The translations under genes and the position numbers were made by a program. From Xenorhabdus anantnagensis (lineage in GTDB: Bacteria; Pseudomonadota; Gammaproteobacteria; Enterobacterales; Enterobacteriaceae), in NCBI RefSeq assembly GCF_028598555.1, contig NZ_JAQRFN010000019.1, positions 1 through 64,000 on the forward strand: a stretch of DNA of 64,000 bases. Reading direction: 5' to 3'. The notes under the pieces are model-generated. The model was not told where the DNA came from. It did no database searches and saw only the letters and a list, made by a program, of their open reading frames with translations. Positions 52,511 to 61,961 of this stretch are shown here, in pieces. How positions within the stretch are numbered: position 1 is the stretch's first letter; each line of letters starts with the position of its first letter.

Positions 52511-53046
52511 TGATGAAAGGCGTGAATAAAAATTTTGTAACTGAGCCAATGCGTTTTTTATTTTTAGATGAGCTTTTATCAGGAAAGGGCAAATTATCTT
52601 CTGATGTTATTTTATTAGAGGAAAAAGATAAATCTCTAAAATTATCATTTAGTCAAGACCTTCCAGATGGATACTTAGTATGGCAAGATCTTATAGAAAA
52701 TAACATTGGTGAGTTTTCCTTAGAAGATAACTATTCTGAAGCCGAAGATTATTTAGAAGATATTGACGAAGAATATGGTGATTTGCAAGAAGAAAAGATA
52801 TTGACTTATAGAAAATCCAAGATAAAAAAGATAAATACAGAGTATGACGATTTTTATTTTGAGATCTTAGATGATATATACTATCAGTTAAAAATGCTAT
52901 CTATACAAAGATATCTTTTAGGAAATAAAAGCGAATCATTATTAGAAAAAATGTTCAATATATATAAAGAAGGTTTTTACCCATGTGGAATGACTAAGGA
53001 TAAAAAAATAGTTGCTTTTAATCCGCAGATATTAAAAATCAGCTGA
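52510..53046 (+). CDS. Candidate immunity protein for the Rhs-AHH toxin
   Basis: This 178-residue acidic, AT-rich gene has no motif I can name. Its ATG overlaps the rhs TAA, and the rhs end supplies its ribosome-binding site (aggag). A stretch of Asp and Glu (SEAEDYLEDIDEEYGDLQEE) could mimic DNA against a nuclease. Location and composition match Rhs immunity genes. Confidence 0.75.
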   Translation: MMKGVNKNFVTEPMRFLFLDELLSGKGKLSSDVILLEEKDKSLKLSFSQDLPDGYLVWQDLIENNIGEFSLEDNYSEAEDYLEDIDEEYGDLQEEKILTYRKSKIKKINTEYDDFYFEILDDIYYQLKMLSIQRYLLGNKSESLLEKMFNIYKEGFYPCGMTKDKKIVAFNPQILKIS

Positions 53047-53063
53047 TATAAAAGAGATATAAC

Positions 53064-53103
53064 AAAAAACCGGAGAATCCTTGTGATCTTCCGGTTTTCT
53101 TAT
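53064..53103 (+). terminator. Rho-independent terminator of the type VI cargo
   Basis: AAAACCGGA (53066-53074) pairs with TCCGGTTTT (53090-53098), followed by CTTATCTT. It lies 20 bases after the immunity gene and closes the vgrG-eagR-rhs-immunity transcript. Confidence 0.75.
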
Positions 53104-53212
53104 CTTGGAAAATGTTCAAGTTATGTTAGCTCTATGGTAGTTACTGCCATATAACAAGTTCATGACCTATTTTTATAGACACTATCATAAATTTTGAAAA
53201 GGACGACAATAC

Positions 53213-54004
53213 ATGATAAATCCAATGCAAAACACAATAACTTTCCCGGAAGGCTGGTTTCTTTTTATTAATGGTGAGATCCCCTTTTATTGCGATCATG
53301 GATGCACTGTCACCGATTTTTCGGAGGCAAGAAATCTAGTCGGTTATAACAAAAAAAACGGGATCTATTTCAAATTCGCCTATGAATCCTCTGAAATCAG
53401 CGGGTATGAACCTCCGCCGGGAACCTATGTTCTGACCATCAGAAAATACAATTACACCTACAATTCCGGTTATTATGGCCGCTGTGTTTATGCAGAAGTC
53501 AAGCAAACCCAATGTCCGGACGAATTTAAAAATATCATGACGGATATGCTAAAAATGTCGGCGGAACAATCCACGTTTGAAGAAGTCAAACGGCCGAAAT
53601 CACAGGGAAAATGCACACCCCAGTTACAGCAATGTATTCATGATTTTTTTACTGGTGTCAAGAAAGATCGCACGGATGAAATAATGGCCTTAATCAGGTC
53701 CCCCGGGAATGAAGACGAAGAAGAAGATATTCTTTCTCTTCGTAAACTGTACTATGGGCACGATGAAAGCTCCTATCAGAGAGATGCTTTAATTAAAAGT
53801 GAAATACATAAGAAAATCGTCTCGGAGATCCATCGCTACTTTGACTCACTCGATAACACAAGAAAACTGGAAAATGGCCGGGATCTTTTTTCCTTTATTT
53901 TCAGCTCAAAAAAATATGATATCAGCATCATTGTGCCTAAAAATGTGAGTTTATGTGATGTGTTTATGAACATGAGCCATCTTCAGGATGAAAAAATCAT
54001 GTGA
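53213..54004 (+). CDS. Hypothetical cargo protein, 263 residues
   Basis: I do not recognise it. The N-terminal 110 residues look beta-rich (ITFPEGWFLFINGEIPFYCD, PPPGTYVLTIRKYNYTYNSG), followed by a charged helical region with an acidic patch (GNEDEEEDILSL). No signal peptide or membrane helix is seen. It is moderately AT-rich, follows the type VI module on the same strand after a terminator, and ends just before the convergent TraC-like gene. It may be an extra effector or immunity-related gene. Confidence 0.6.
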   Translation: MINPMQNTITFPEGWFLFINGEIPFYCDHGCTVTDFSEARNLVGYNKKNGIYFKFAYESSEISGYEPPPGTYVLTIRKYNYTYNSGYYGRCVYAEVKQTQCPDEFKNIMTDMLKMSAEQSTFEEVKRPKSQGKCTPQLQQCIHDFFTGVKKDRTDEIMALIRSPGNEDEEEDILSLRKLYYGHDESSYQRDALIKSEIHKKIVSEIHRYFDSLDNTRKLENGRDLFSFIFSSKKYDISIIVPKNVSLCDVFMNMSHLQDEKIM

Positions 54005-54066
54005 TAAAGCATCTACCTTCCAGTGTGGCCTGTATCCATAGAAAGAGCAGGCCAGGTTACCCACGT

Positions 54067-56829
54067 TTATACAGGATGGCCGGGATCAATCTTCAACCCC
54101 CGTGCAACATCCATTTTTCTGGCGACCAACACCGCAGCCTCCAGTTCACTGCACTGATGCTCCCGCATTAACGCACGCCGTTCGGCTTTTTCTTCTTTTT
54201 CTGTCATCCCCAGTGCCAGATAGAGGCTCGGCGGCACAACCCGGAACAGCGCTTCGATTTTTTTCGCCAGCACCACACCTTCGGTATAACAACGCGGGAG
54301 CTTACTGGCAGAAAGCAGTACGGTTTTTTGTTCTTCGTTGAGTTTTTTGAACCGCGCGATTTGTTCCACTTCATCCGGCGGCATAGTCAGACACAGCCAC
54401 CATTCCGCCATGTTCAGCATTTTCTCAGCCGTATCCGGGTAGTCAGCGAGGTTTTGCGTGGCCAGCCACAACCAGGCCCCCAGTTTACGCCACATCTTGA
54501 CGACTTTAGTCATATAGGGAGACAACAGCGGATTGGTGGTGGTGATATGCCCTTCGTCAATCACCAGTTGCAGTTCCCTGTCCTGATACTGGTCACGTTC
54601 GGCGAGGTTATTGACGGTGTTAATCAGTGACACCATCGCCAGTGCCATCTGTGCCGAGTAGTTCTCTCGTGCCAGTGTCCCCAAATCAATTAACGTCACA
54701 TCCACTTCCGGCCACGGGGTGCCGGGCCGGTTAAACAGTTCCCCTTCAAAACCCTGCGTAAACATTGACATGGCCCCCGCCATTTCATCGGCCCGTGCCC
54801 GGCGGTGGGCAGTGATTAACGGCTGGCCGTGTTCATCCTGCTGATGGTTGCGGGCAATGGCATACAGCGCAGTTTGTAAATCCGAGGCCACCATCTGATG
54901 CCCTGCCTCATAGCTGGTCTGCGCAGCCAGCATAATCGCTTCACGGATCAAACCGCGATCCGAACGGGTCAGGCGTTCTTCTTCTTTTTTCTCACCGCCG
55001 GTGATCATCAGCCGGGCGGCAATTTCCATCTCCCCCAGAATATCACGCTGTTCATCGCCGTCTTCCTGTGCTTCATCAGTCTCCGGAATATCGGCTTCAT
55101 TAATCCGTAATTGTTTGGGACTAATTTTCAGTAACTGATGCGCATCAGCAAACAGCGCCAGACTGACGCCACAACCCGGTTTGATGCCGATTTTATTCAC
55201 CGTCAGCCCCAGACTGGCGTAATAGTCTGCCAACAGTCCAAAACTGTTCCCCGCCTCCACAATAAACAGACGCGACCGGTGGATCGCCATCAGTTGTACC
55301 AGCGAAGCACACAACGTGGCGGATTTCCCTGCCCCGGTCGGGCCGAATAGCAATAAGTGCACGTTCTGGGTGCGATCCTGTTTGTTCATCGGATCAAAGG
55401 TCAGCGGCGCGCCGCCGCGATTAAAGAAACTGAAGCCCGGATGCCCGGTACCGGTTGAACGTCCGGTCACCGGCAGGAGTCCTGCCAGATGCTGGACCCA
55501 CGTCAGGTGGCTGTACCAGTGTTTTTTGTCTTTCTGCGGGTTAAAGCCCATCGGCAACGCACGTAAATAGGCATTCAGTGGTGACACACTGAACTCCGGC
55601 CGCACAGGCTGCAATCCTGCACTCAACAATGTGGAAGAAAGCTGATGTACCCGATGATTCAGATTACCCAAATCCTGACCCCGCACCAGAAAGGTCAGTA
55701 CACTGCGGTACAGTTTATGCCGTCGCCCCAGTAATTCCTTCACGGCCTGTACATCCTGCCGGACGCGCAGCGATTCGGTATTTTCCCCTACGGCATTTTT
55801 TGCCAGCCGGGTGAAACTCTCTTCCAGGGTATCCTGTGCCTGCGCCACAATGGTCAGCGTGACCACAGTGCCTTCCGGCATCATATCCATCAGCGCATTG
55901 ATATTATCTCCCCGTTTCACTTCCCCTGTCAGGGTGCCCGGCTCGGGCGGACGCCGCAGGCGCTCAACCGGCACCGCTTTATGTGGCAGGCCGTCAAACC
56001 ACCAGACACCGTTATCGGGATCAGACACCGGTGGGGTAAACCACAGGCTTTCGGCAAAGTCATTATTCACCGGGAGATCCGGCTGTGTGGGGAATTCATG
56101 ACGCACTGCCCGGTAAAAATCGGCTTTGGTCATGCCCCAGTCCGGAGCCGGATTAAAATGACGCAGCAACCAGCTGTGGATCTGCCCGCCATCCTGCCGG
56201 GTCGCCACAATACCGGCTGATGCCAGTGAGGAAACCAGTCGTTCACAGACCTGATTGAGTGCTGCCACCGACGATACCGTTTGAGGGTGAGCCTTCGATT
56301 TATGCGCAGGCAACCAGCGGTAAACCACCATGCGCGTCTGGCGCTGCTGCCCCCGCCACGGTTGCCCGGTGATTAAGCTATCCTGAAATATCCCGTCTGG
56401 CTGCGCAATGCTGTGCAGGTGACGTGCTGATTCTGCCAGAAAAGCGTCAGTAAAGGCGGTACCCTGCGCCCACGGTTTCACATAGTCCCGCAGGGTATTG
56501 AGATAATTGTCAGGATCATCTTCATCCTGACAAAAAAACTGCACTACCCACGGCGAAATATCGTCCTCGTCCAGACTGTCCTGAATGGCATCTTCCAGTT
56601 GGTCGCGGATTTCAATCAACCGTTCAGCTGGACGCCCTTCGGTGGCGACCGGTTCAATCTGATAGACGGCCCCCACGGACACCCCGTCATCCAGCAATAA
56701 ACACTGCCCGTCTTCCAGATATTCCACCCAGGGCAGGTAATCGATAATGGACGGATTCGCCCGGTAAATCGCCGCTTCATCCGTTTCGCGCAGTTTGCCG
56801 GGACGAGGCAATGGGTTTGGATTATCCAT
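54067..56829 (-). CDS. Conjugative transfer ATPase, TraC/VirB4-like (TIGR03744 type)
   Basis: This 920-residue ATPase powers the type IV channel at the inner membrane. Walker A GPTGAGKS lies at 496-503, with ELQLVIDEGHITTTNPLLSP as the Walker B region and WLWLATQNLADYPDTAEKML following, as in VirB4/TraC proteins. The N-terminal LPWVEYLEDGQCLLLDDGVS fits the PFGI-1-class family. Length is normal. The start overlaps the stop of the lipoprotein gene. Confidence 0.93.
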   Translation of the reverse strand: MDNPNPLPRPGKLRETDEAAIYRANPSIIDYLPWVEYLEDGQCLLLDDGVSVGAVYQIEPVATEGRPAERLIEIRDQLEDAIQDSLDEDDISPWVVQFFCQDEDDPDNYLNTLRDYVKPWAQGTAFTDAFLAESARHLHSIAQPDGIFQDSLITGQPWRGQQRQTRMVVYRWLPAHKSKAHPQTVSSVAALNQVCERLVSSLASAGIVATRQDGGQIHSWLLRHFNPAPDWGMTKADFYRAVRHEFPTQPDLPVNNDFAESLWFTPPVSDPDNGVWWFDGLPHKAVPVERLRRPPEPGTLTGEVKRGDNINALMDMMPEGTVVTLTIVAQAQDTLEESFTRLAKNAVGENTESLRVRQDVQAVKELLGRRHKLYRSVLTFLVRGQDLGNLNHRVHQLSSTLLSAGLQPVRPEFSVSPLNAYLRALPMGFNPQKDKKHWYSHLTWVQHLAGLLPVTGRSTGTGHPGFSFFNRGGAPLTFDPMNKQDRTQNVHLLLFGPTGAGKSATLCASLVQLMAIHRSRLFIVEAGNSFGLLADYYASLGLTVNKIGIKPGCGVSLALFADAHQLLKISPKQLRINEADIPETDEAQEDGDEQRDILGEMEIAARLMITGGEKKEEERLTRSDRGLIREAIMLAAQTSYEAGHQMVASDLQTALYAIARNHQQDEHGQPLITAHRRARADEMAGAMSMFTQGFEGELFNRPGTPWPEVDVTLIDLGTLARENYSAQMALAMVSLINTVNNLAERDQYQDRELQLVIDEGHITTTNPLLSPYMTKVVKMWRKLGAWLWLATQNLADYPDTAEKMLNMAEWWLCLTMPPDEVEQIARFKKLNEEQKTVLLSASKLPRCYTEGVVLAKKIEALFRVVPPSLYLALGMTEKEEKAERRALMREHQCSELEAAVLVARKMDVARGLKIDPGHPV

Positions 56830-57230
56830 TACCGTGCCTCCGTGCGTTCACCCGGCAGGGCATACTGCACCTGCTGATAAAACGGGAATACCGTGCTGTA
56901 GCCCGGTACCGGGGTCTGACCGGCCACCAGATGCGGATAGACATACATCACCATATCGGGATTGGGCAGGCGGGGAAACTGCTGGCTGATTTCATGCTCT
57001 GCCGAGCGGCTGTAATTGTCAGGCTCATTCAGTGCCCGATTACGTTCAGCCGGGGTTAATGCCCGGCGCAGGGTTTGCCGGGCCTGTGCTACGCTCTGCC
57101 CCGCCTGATTTCCCTGCCACATGGCCAGTACCGTCTGTTCGCCGGCCGGGAGCAGCGTGTCTTTCGACGTTGAACAGCCTGCCAGCAGCCCCGTCAGACC
57201 TAACACGACAGCGTAGGTTATTTTTCGCAT
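56829..57230 (-). CDS. Conjugation lipoprotein of TIGR03751 type
   Basis: This 133-residue lipoprotein has a signal peptide and lipobox LAGC (Cys19). The mature part contains TVLAMWQGNQAGQSVAQARQ and QFPRLPNPDMVMYVYPHLV, features of the TIGR03751 family, and is probably an outer-membrane core component like TraV. It overlaps the next gene and is preceded by the 116-residue protein gene. Confidence 0.87.
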   Translation of the reverse strand: MRKITYAVVLGLTGLLAGCSTSKDTLLPAGEQTVLAMWQGNQAGQSVAQARQTLRRALTPAERNRALNEPDNYSRSAEHEISQQFPRLPNPDMVMYVYPHLVAGQTPVPGYSTVFPFYQQVQYALPGERTEAR

Positions 57231-57568
57231 CCCTGAGCCTCCGGGCTACTAATCAGGGTAAACGTGGCAAATTCCGGGTGTACCGCCAGTTCCGATAAAG
57301 TAAACGGCAAGCGCTCCCAGTGTTCAACCCCGCTGTTGCCTGCAAGCATTGATTGCCACTGAAATTCGGTCAGCCGAAAAACGGTAAAATCCCCGTCATT
57401 CAGCCGTCGGCATTCATTGCCGCTGGCGAGAGTCAATTGACTGCCCTGGGTACGCCCGGGTCGCCAGTCAAGCTGAACCGGTGTGGGTTCCGCCTGTGGT
57501 GTTATATGAGTTTGCAGACAATAAGGCGGGCTGGCACTAAACAGCCATTGAGAAGATGTCGTTTCCAT
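57218..57568 (-). CDS. Hypothetical conjugation-operon protein, 116 residues
   Basis: This soluble protein has no motif I can assign. It reads QPxAEPTPVQLDWRPGR-like proline-rich sequence near the start and FRLTEFQWQSMLAGNSGVEH in the middle. Start and stop overlap both neighbours, so it is a real member of the operon between the TraB-like and lipoprotein genes. Confidence 0.7.
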   Translation of the reverse strand: METTSSQWLFSASPPYCLQTHITPQAEPTPVQLDWRPGRTQGSQLTLASGNECRRLNDGDFTVFRLTEFQWQSMLAGNSGVEHWERLPFTLSELAVHPEFATFTLISSPEAQGCEK

Positions 57569-58980
57569 TAATCTAAGGCTTCCTGATGATGACGTTGAGC
57601 TGATTCACTAAAACCGTAACGCACCTTACGGCCTGTTGTTTCATAATCAATCGCCAGACTTTGTGTGATATGCACCACTAACTTTGCACCGGGCGGCACA
57701 TAAACCGCATCGAAGGTCTGGCTGTAACGCTGCCTGAGCCATTCGCTCATCTCATTCATGCCCCCGGCCACCGCTTTGCCGAGTGTCGCCTGACCGGCAT
57801 TGCCGGTTAATGCGGATGTGATGCCACCGGTGCCGTTCGTTTGCGCGGTTTGCTGGCTCTCGTTCAGGGCATTGCCGGCGGAATTCATAGCTGACAGGGC
57901 AAACAGGGTCGGCAGATAGGTACTGGCATTGGATTTACGCTCACCGCTGATGCAGGGAATGCCATTTTCATCGGACAACCAGCCGATACCCTGCTGATTC
58001 TGTCCGCGGCCCGGCAAGGTGCGAACCGTACCATCCTGAAACACAAAGGTGATGGAATTAACCTGACCGCGCACGCAGGACAATGTCCAGTCGCCACTGG
58101 CGGAACCGGACACCACCGCGCCTTCCACCTCCGGCAGTTCGATACCGTTAGCCGTCAGGTTGTCTTTGCCGATAAGAATTTTAAACGGATAAGGGTCAGT
58201 GACCGTGCCATTAACAGGAACGCGACCTAACAACGCAGTCATCGCCTGACTGCCAACTAAAGTCGCATTTTCCGGCAGGGTGTAGACCGGTTTTTCGTTG
58301 TCGGCCTTAGCCGATGGATTTTGGGGATTATTTTTTACGGTAGTCGGTTGTTCGCTTAAAAAAGAGGTGGGAAATTGCACCGCAGTTTTTCCATTGCCCA
58401 TCGCTTGCCTATCGGGGATTTTTTCATCGGCCGGGGTAACCCAGATAAGGTCATCCTGTCCTCTGATAGTGCCGGCAGAATATGAACTCCCTGCCAGCCC
58501 GCTACCCAGTGGCATCTGATGATCCGGTGCCGACAACGGCGTTGAATTTAACCGTTCAGTGAGCAAATCAATCTGGGCGAGCAACCCCTGCTGCTCATCT
58601 TGTAGCGTACGCTGGCGCTGTTCATCATCCTGCCGGATAGCCGCAACCGCGGCTTCTATCTGACCGGCAACATCCTGATTTTGTCCTTTTAAATGGTCAT
58701 TTTCTTTTCGCATCGCAGCATTCTGCTGGTCTAAGCGTTTCTGCTCTGCCCGCACGGTATTGAGCGTTCCGACCAGCGTGCGCAGGGTATCTTCCGGTGT
58801 ATCCCCACCCACCCCCAGTGCCTGTAACTCTTCCGGAGAGAGGGTCGCCAGCGCGTTATTCTGTGGTTTATCCGGCGCGCTATTCTCTGTTGAGCTGCAA
58901 CTTCTGATACCAATAAACCCGCCAATCACCAATACGGTCGGCACCAGTATTTTTACCAGACTGTTGGATTTAATCTGCAT
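57568..58980 (-). CDS. TraB-like conjugation protein of TIGR03752 type
   Basis: This 470-residue protein has an N-terminal membrane anchor (VKILVPTVLVIGGFIGI), a long coiled coil (about 75-150, LDQQNAAMRKENDHLKGQNQ) and a periplasmic TraB/VirB10-like domain including GRVPVNGTVTDPYPFKILIG and VYVPPGAKLVVHITQSLAID. It would bridge inner and outer membranes of the mating channel. The stop overlaps the next start (TAATG). Confidence 0.9.
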   Translation of the reverse strand: MQIKSNSLVKILVPTVLVIGGFIGIRSCSSTENSAPDKPQNNALATLSPEELQALGVGGDTPEDTLRTLVGTLNTVRAEQKRLDQQNAAMRKENDHLKGQNQDVAGQIEAAVAAIRQDDEQRQRTLQDEQQGLLAQIDLLTERLNSTPLSAPDHQMPLGSGLAGSSYSAGTIRGQDDLIWVTPADEKIPDRQAMGNGKTAVQFPTSFLSEQPTTVKNNPQNPSAKADNEKPVYTLPENATLVGSQAMTALLGRVPVNGTVTDPYPFKILIGKDNLTANGIELPEVEGAVVSGSASGDWTLSCVRGQVNSITFVFQDGTVRTLPGRGQNQQGIGWLSDENGIPCISGERKSNASTYLPTLFALSAMNSAGNALNESQQTAQTNGTGGITSALTGNAGQATLGKAVAGGMNEMSEWLRQRYSQTFDAVYVPPGAKLVVHITQSLAIDYETTGRKVRYGFSESAQRHHQEALD

Positions 58981-59803
58981 CGCGGCCTCCCGGTTTCACG
59001 GATACCGGTTCAGGGATTAACGCGTTACCCTGTGCCCCTTGGGTAACGAGATAGAGTACCGTGGTATCTTCGGGTGTCCCCGATTTTCCCAGCCAGCGAT
59101 GCTGGAAGGTGGCGGTAACGAACTGTCCCTGTAAGGCACGTGGGTCAAGCGGGATAATACGTTTGGCGGTATTACGTAGTTTCAGGGCCATCACCGTATG
59201 GTGATGCCGTCGCCAGCCGGCCAGCGGGGTCACTTCAACCGGCTCTGACGGGTAGAGTGTGGTGATGGATGCGGGCAAACGCAGGTTCACCGGCTGAATG
59301 CCGCTGACCGGCTCAACCGTACGCAGGGGCGCATACAGTTGCTGCGCCGCATAGCGGGTTAACAGCACGGGAGTAGGCGCAGACCATGATGTTTTGCTCT
59401 GTGAGTGCGGTTTATCTTTTGAATCGATTGATTTCTCAGCCGGGTAAAGAATACGCACGGGTTCGCTGGCCCCGGTTTTGCCGGCGGTCACATCCAGTAA
59501 GATAATTTCGCCATTCTCACTGTCCTGCAATTGCAGCCGGGTAGCTGGGAATGCTCTGTTGGCTTTCAGGTAAACCGCGCCGCCGGTGCTCTGTACCCGT
59601 AATTTATCATTCAGTGAGGGCGGAAAACCGACACGGACATTCCGGTCAGCAAAAATAATCCGCTCCTGACCAACCTGAAGCGTAATCGATAACGGAATAC
59701 GCTCCCATGTCAGCAACTCATCGGCTTTTGCGCCAGCGCAGAACAGGAGGAGGCTGAGCAGCCCCAGCCCGATACCGCGCCAGTCAAATAAATCTCTTCT
59801 CAT
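58970..59803 (-). CDS. TraK-like conjugation protein of TIGR03749 type
   Basis: From the ATG at 59803 this protein has 277 residues with a signal peptide (GIGLGLLSLLLFCAGAKA). Family features include LLTWERIPLSITLQVGQERI, VRVGFPPSLNDKLRVQSTGG and VTPLAGWRRHHHTVMALKLR. It is likely a secretin-like/TraK component of the outer-membrane core. The open frame extends 72 bases further, but the ATG overlapping the upstream stop is preferred. Confidence 0.88.
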   Translation of the reverse strand: MRRDLFDWRGIGLGLLSLLLFCAGAKADELLTWERIPLSITLQVGQERIIFADRNVRVGFPPSLNDKLRVQSTGGAVYLKANRAFPATRLQLQDSENGEIILLDVTAGKTGASEPVRILYPAEKSIDSKDKPHSQSKTSWSAPTPVLLTRYAAQQLYAPLRTVEPVSGIQPVNLRLPASITTLYPSEPVEVTPLAGWRRHHHTVMALKLRNTAKRIIPLDPRALQGQFVTATFQHRWLGKSGTPEDTTVLYLVTQGAQGNALIPEPVSVKPGGRDAD

Positions 59804-60456
59804 TGAAATACGCCTTTTTTCTCTTCCGCTGGCGGTGGCAGCGCTTCCAGCCGCTGTGGCATCCCGTCGTAGCAATCCAGTGCCAGACCAAAAGGATTAC
59901 GCTCCGCATCCCCTTCCCAGCGCACCACTTTCAGCGGATAGCGCACCAGTGCCCGTTTGACCGGTTCGGCGTGATAATATTCATCCGCCACCAAATCCAG
60001 CCGTACTACCCAGTTATCACGGTCACGCACCGTCACACTGCGCGTCTCATAGCCCCGGCCGGGCACTTCATACACCACCCGCACCCGGTCGAGCAATTCA
60101 CCGCTGTCAGCCCGGATTCGGGCATCCTCGCGCAGAAAATCCTGACACGCGGGAGTCAGATAAGGGGATAAGGCCTCAATTTTGGCCGGATAATCCTGTG
60201 CCCCGTTCTTCGGCCAGGCATGCAGTTGCTGGAAAATATAAAAGGCAAAGCTGTAGACACTCGGTGCCGGCACTTCCCACCACGCCCGGGTGCTGCCACT
60301 GCGTAAATCCGGCGGATTATGAATAGTCAGATTGCGTGGGGACGCCATCCAACCCAGCAGACTCATCAGCAGCACTCCCACCAGAATGCCGCACGCCACC
60401 CGCAGGGTCAGAATATGCTGATCCCGGTTTCTGACCGCATGACGAAAGCGACTCAT
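59800..60456 (-). CDS. TraE-like conjugation protein of TIGR03746 type
   Basis: This 218-residue protein (ATG at 60456, overlapping the upstream stop as TGATG) has one membrane helix near residues 20-40 (VACGILVGVLLMSLLGWMAS) and a periplasmic domain with PPDLRSGSTRAWWEVPAPSV, YSFAFYIFQQLHAWP and YHAEPVKRALVRYPLKVVRW. It corresponds to the VirB8/TraE-type component of the class. Confidence 0.9.
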   Translation of the reverse strand: MSRFRHAVRNRDQHILTLRVACGILVGVLLMSLLGWMASPRNLTIHNPPDLRSGSTRAWWEVPAPSVYSFAFYIFQQLHAWPKNGAQDYPAKIEALSPYLTPACQDFLREDARIRADSGELLDRVRVVYEVPGRGYETRSVTVRDRDNWVVRLDLVADEYYHAEPVKRALVRYPLKVVRWEGDAERNPFGLALDCYDGMPQRLEALPPPAEEKKGVFQ

Positions 60457-60830
60457 CACACGCCTCTCCCGTTGCGGTGCGCTTGCCTGCTGCGGCGTAA
60501 TGACCAACCCTGCGCCGCAATAATCAACGTCGGGTCACCCAGCCCTAACCGGCGTTTTTTCTCGGCCAGTTTCTGCCAGAGATAGTTTTCCGGTTTACCT
60601 CGCTTCAGCTGAGCGAGCCAGCGCCCGCCAACGCTCATCAGTAACAACGGCATCATCAGCATGCCGGTCGGCAGCATCACCCAACCGGCAAACGGAATGA
60701 AGGGAAGGCTGACCACCAGACCGAGGGCCAGCCCCGCGATGGCGGCCATTCCCATCTCCGGCGTGGTGAAGCCGCGAAATACAACGGGTTCGGCGTTTAA
60801 GCGATCGGGTAAAAAGGGGATCGTCTGCAT
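60456..60830 (-). CDS. TraL-like conjugation protein of TIGR03750 type
   Basis: This 124-residue inner-membrane protein begins QTIPFLPDRLNAEPVVFRGF and has two adjacent helices (MAAIAGLALGLVVSLPFIPF, VMLPTGMLMMPLLLM), then a basic tail (LKRGKPENYLWQKLAEKKRR). It fits the DUF3487/TIGR03750 family. A GTG at 60839 could serve as start instead. Confidence 0.9.
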   Translation of the reverse strand: MQTIPFLPDRLNAEPVVFRGFTTPEMGMAAIAGLALGLVVSLPFIPFAGWVMLPTGMLMMPLLLMSVGGRWLAQLKRGKPENYLWQKLAEKKRRLGLGDPTLIIAAQGWSLRRSRQAHRNGRGV

Positions 60831-60840
60831 CCGCGGCACC

Positions 60841-61218
60841 TTAAAAAATAATGTTGGCCGATTTTGCCAGCAACCAGATCACCGCAACCAGCAACACAAT
60901 ACCGACCACAATAATCGAGCCGAACTGGGTCCACGTAGCTTTGCCGTCACGCACTTCAGAGAAGGTTTCCACTGCCGCCGAGGCCACTTTAAAGAACGCC
61001 ACCGCCGAGAGGATAAGCCCGCCAATCACAATACCATCCTGCGCATACCCTTTTACCTGCCCCATTAATCCGCCACGCCCCCCACTTGAGGGCGGTTCAA
61101 TCGAAGGTAAATCGGCCCAGGCAGACTCACAGGAAACACCCAGCAGCAACAGAAAAGTGCTGACCCGGGTCATCAGGTTTGTGCTGAACTGACGGCAGGC
61201 TGTAAAAATTCGTTTCAT
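60841..61218 (-). CDS. Pilin-like conjugation protein of TIGR03745 type (DUF2976)
   Basis: This 125-residue protein has a signal peptide (VSTFLLLLGVSCESAWA) and a mature part with two hydrophobic segments (DGIVIGGLILSAVAFFKVAS, GSIIVVGIVLLVAVIWLLAK), the layout of VirB2/TraA-type pilins. It is the likely pilus subunit or a close structural partner in this class. Confidence 0.9.
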   Translation of the reverse strand: MKRIFTACRQFSTNLMTRVSTFLLLLGVSCESAWADLPSIEPPSSGGRGGLMGQVKGYAQDGIVIGGLILSAVAFFKVASAAVETFSEVRDGKATWTQFGSIIVVGIVLLVAVIWLLAKSANIIF

Positions 61219-61252
61219 AGTGATTCAGTTCCTTTTTGTTATGTTTATTGAC

Positions 61253-61489
61253 TCAACTGGCAAACATCCAGACAGCCACGACCAGCAAGATAGCGGTACG
61301 CATGGCAAACTGACTGAGGGTTTGATTGCGGATTTTTTCATTCGCCCAGCCGTTCCAGACCTCCACCGCCGCCCAGGCCGCCCACAAAAACAACGTAGCC
61401 AGAAAAAAACCGACACACACCAGAGACAGAAAATAAATATCAAAGTGTCCTGAAGCCGCTTCAAAGGCATGGCGTTGTGCCGGGGTCAT
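61253..61489 (-). CDS. Small conjugation membrane protein of TIGR03758 type (DUF3262)
   Basis: This 78-residue protein has two membrane helices (FDIYFLSLVCVGFFLATLFL and FAMRTAILLVVAVWMFAS). The family motif AAWAAVEVWNGWANEK lies between them. Its start overlaps the stop of the RAQPRD gene. It is part of the membrane core of the transfer system. Confidence 0.88.
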   Translation of the reverse strand: MTPAQRHAFEAASGHFDIYFLSLVCVGFFLATLFLWAAWAAVEVWNGWANEKIRNQTLSQFAMRTAILLVVAVWMFAS

Positions 61490-61815
61490 TGTGAGTGTTC
61501 CTGACGGTAATCACCGGAGATGGTCGCAGGAACACGGGGTTGCTCGCGGGAAGGACTCAGGTAGTGATCGATACCGGCTTTGAGGGTATTGAGATCCGCC
61601 CTGATGCGTGAATAATCAAAGTGATAACGAGGATGTTCTGACGGGTCAGATTGCTTTTCGGCGAGACTGGCACGTTCCAGCGCTATCTGTACCTGCTCAA
61701 TCAGACGTTTGGCACTGGCCAGTTCATCTTTCTCCGCCGCCTGTGCGATTGGCATACACAATACAGTCAATCCCAGCAGACAGGCCGCACCGGATATCGA
61801 AAAGCAACAACGCAT
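61486..61815 (-). CDS. RAQPRD-family conjugation protein
   Basis: This 109-residue exported protein has a signal peptide (ACLLGLTVLCMPIAQA) and ends PSREQPRVPATISGDYRQEH, a variant of the RAQPRD C-terminus that names the family. It is the first gene of the visible secretion operon; upstream genes usually found next (coupling protein and others) are absent, because two unrelated plus- and minus-strand genes follow. Confidence 0.88.
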   Translation of the reverse strand: MRCCFSISGAACLLGLTVLCMPIAQAAEKDELASAKRLIEQVQIALERASLAEKQSDPSEHPRYHFDYSRIRADLNTLKAGIDHYLSPSREQPRVPATISGDYRQEHSQ

Positions 61816-61961
61816 AAAGACTCACCTCATCATAGACTCCGAGTGCGAGGATGCGGTGTTTTCTAAATCAGATCAGCAATAAACTCTTTATGCTTTGGTG
61901 AAAATTAGCTAAATAGTCTGACTAATTTATTTGATTAATGATTTCACAATGAAGGAATAAT

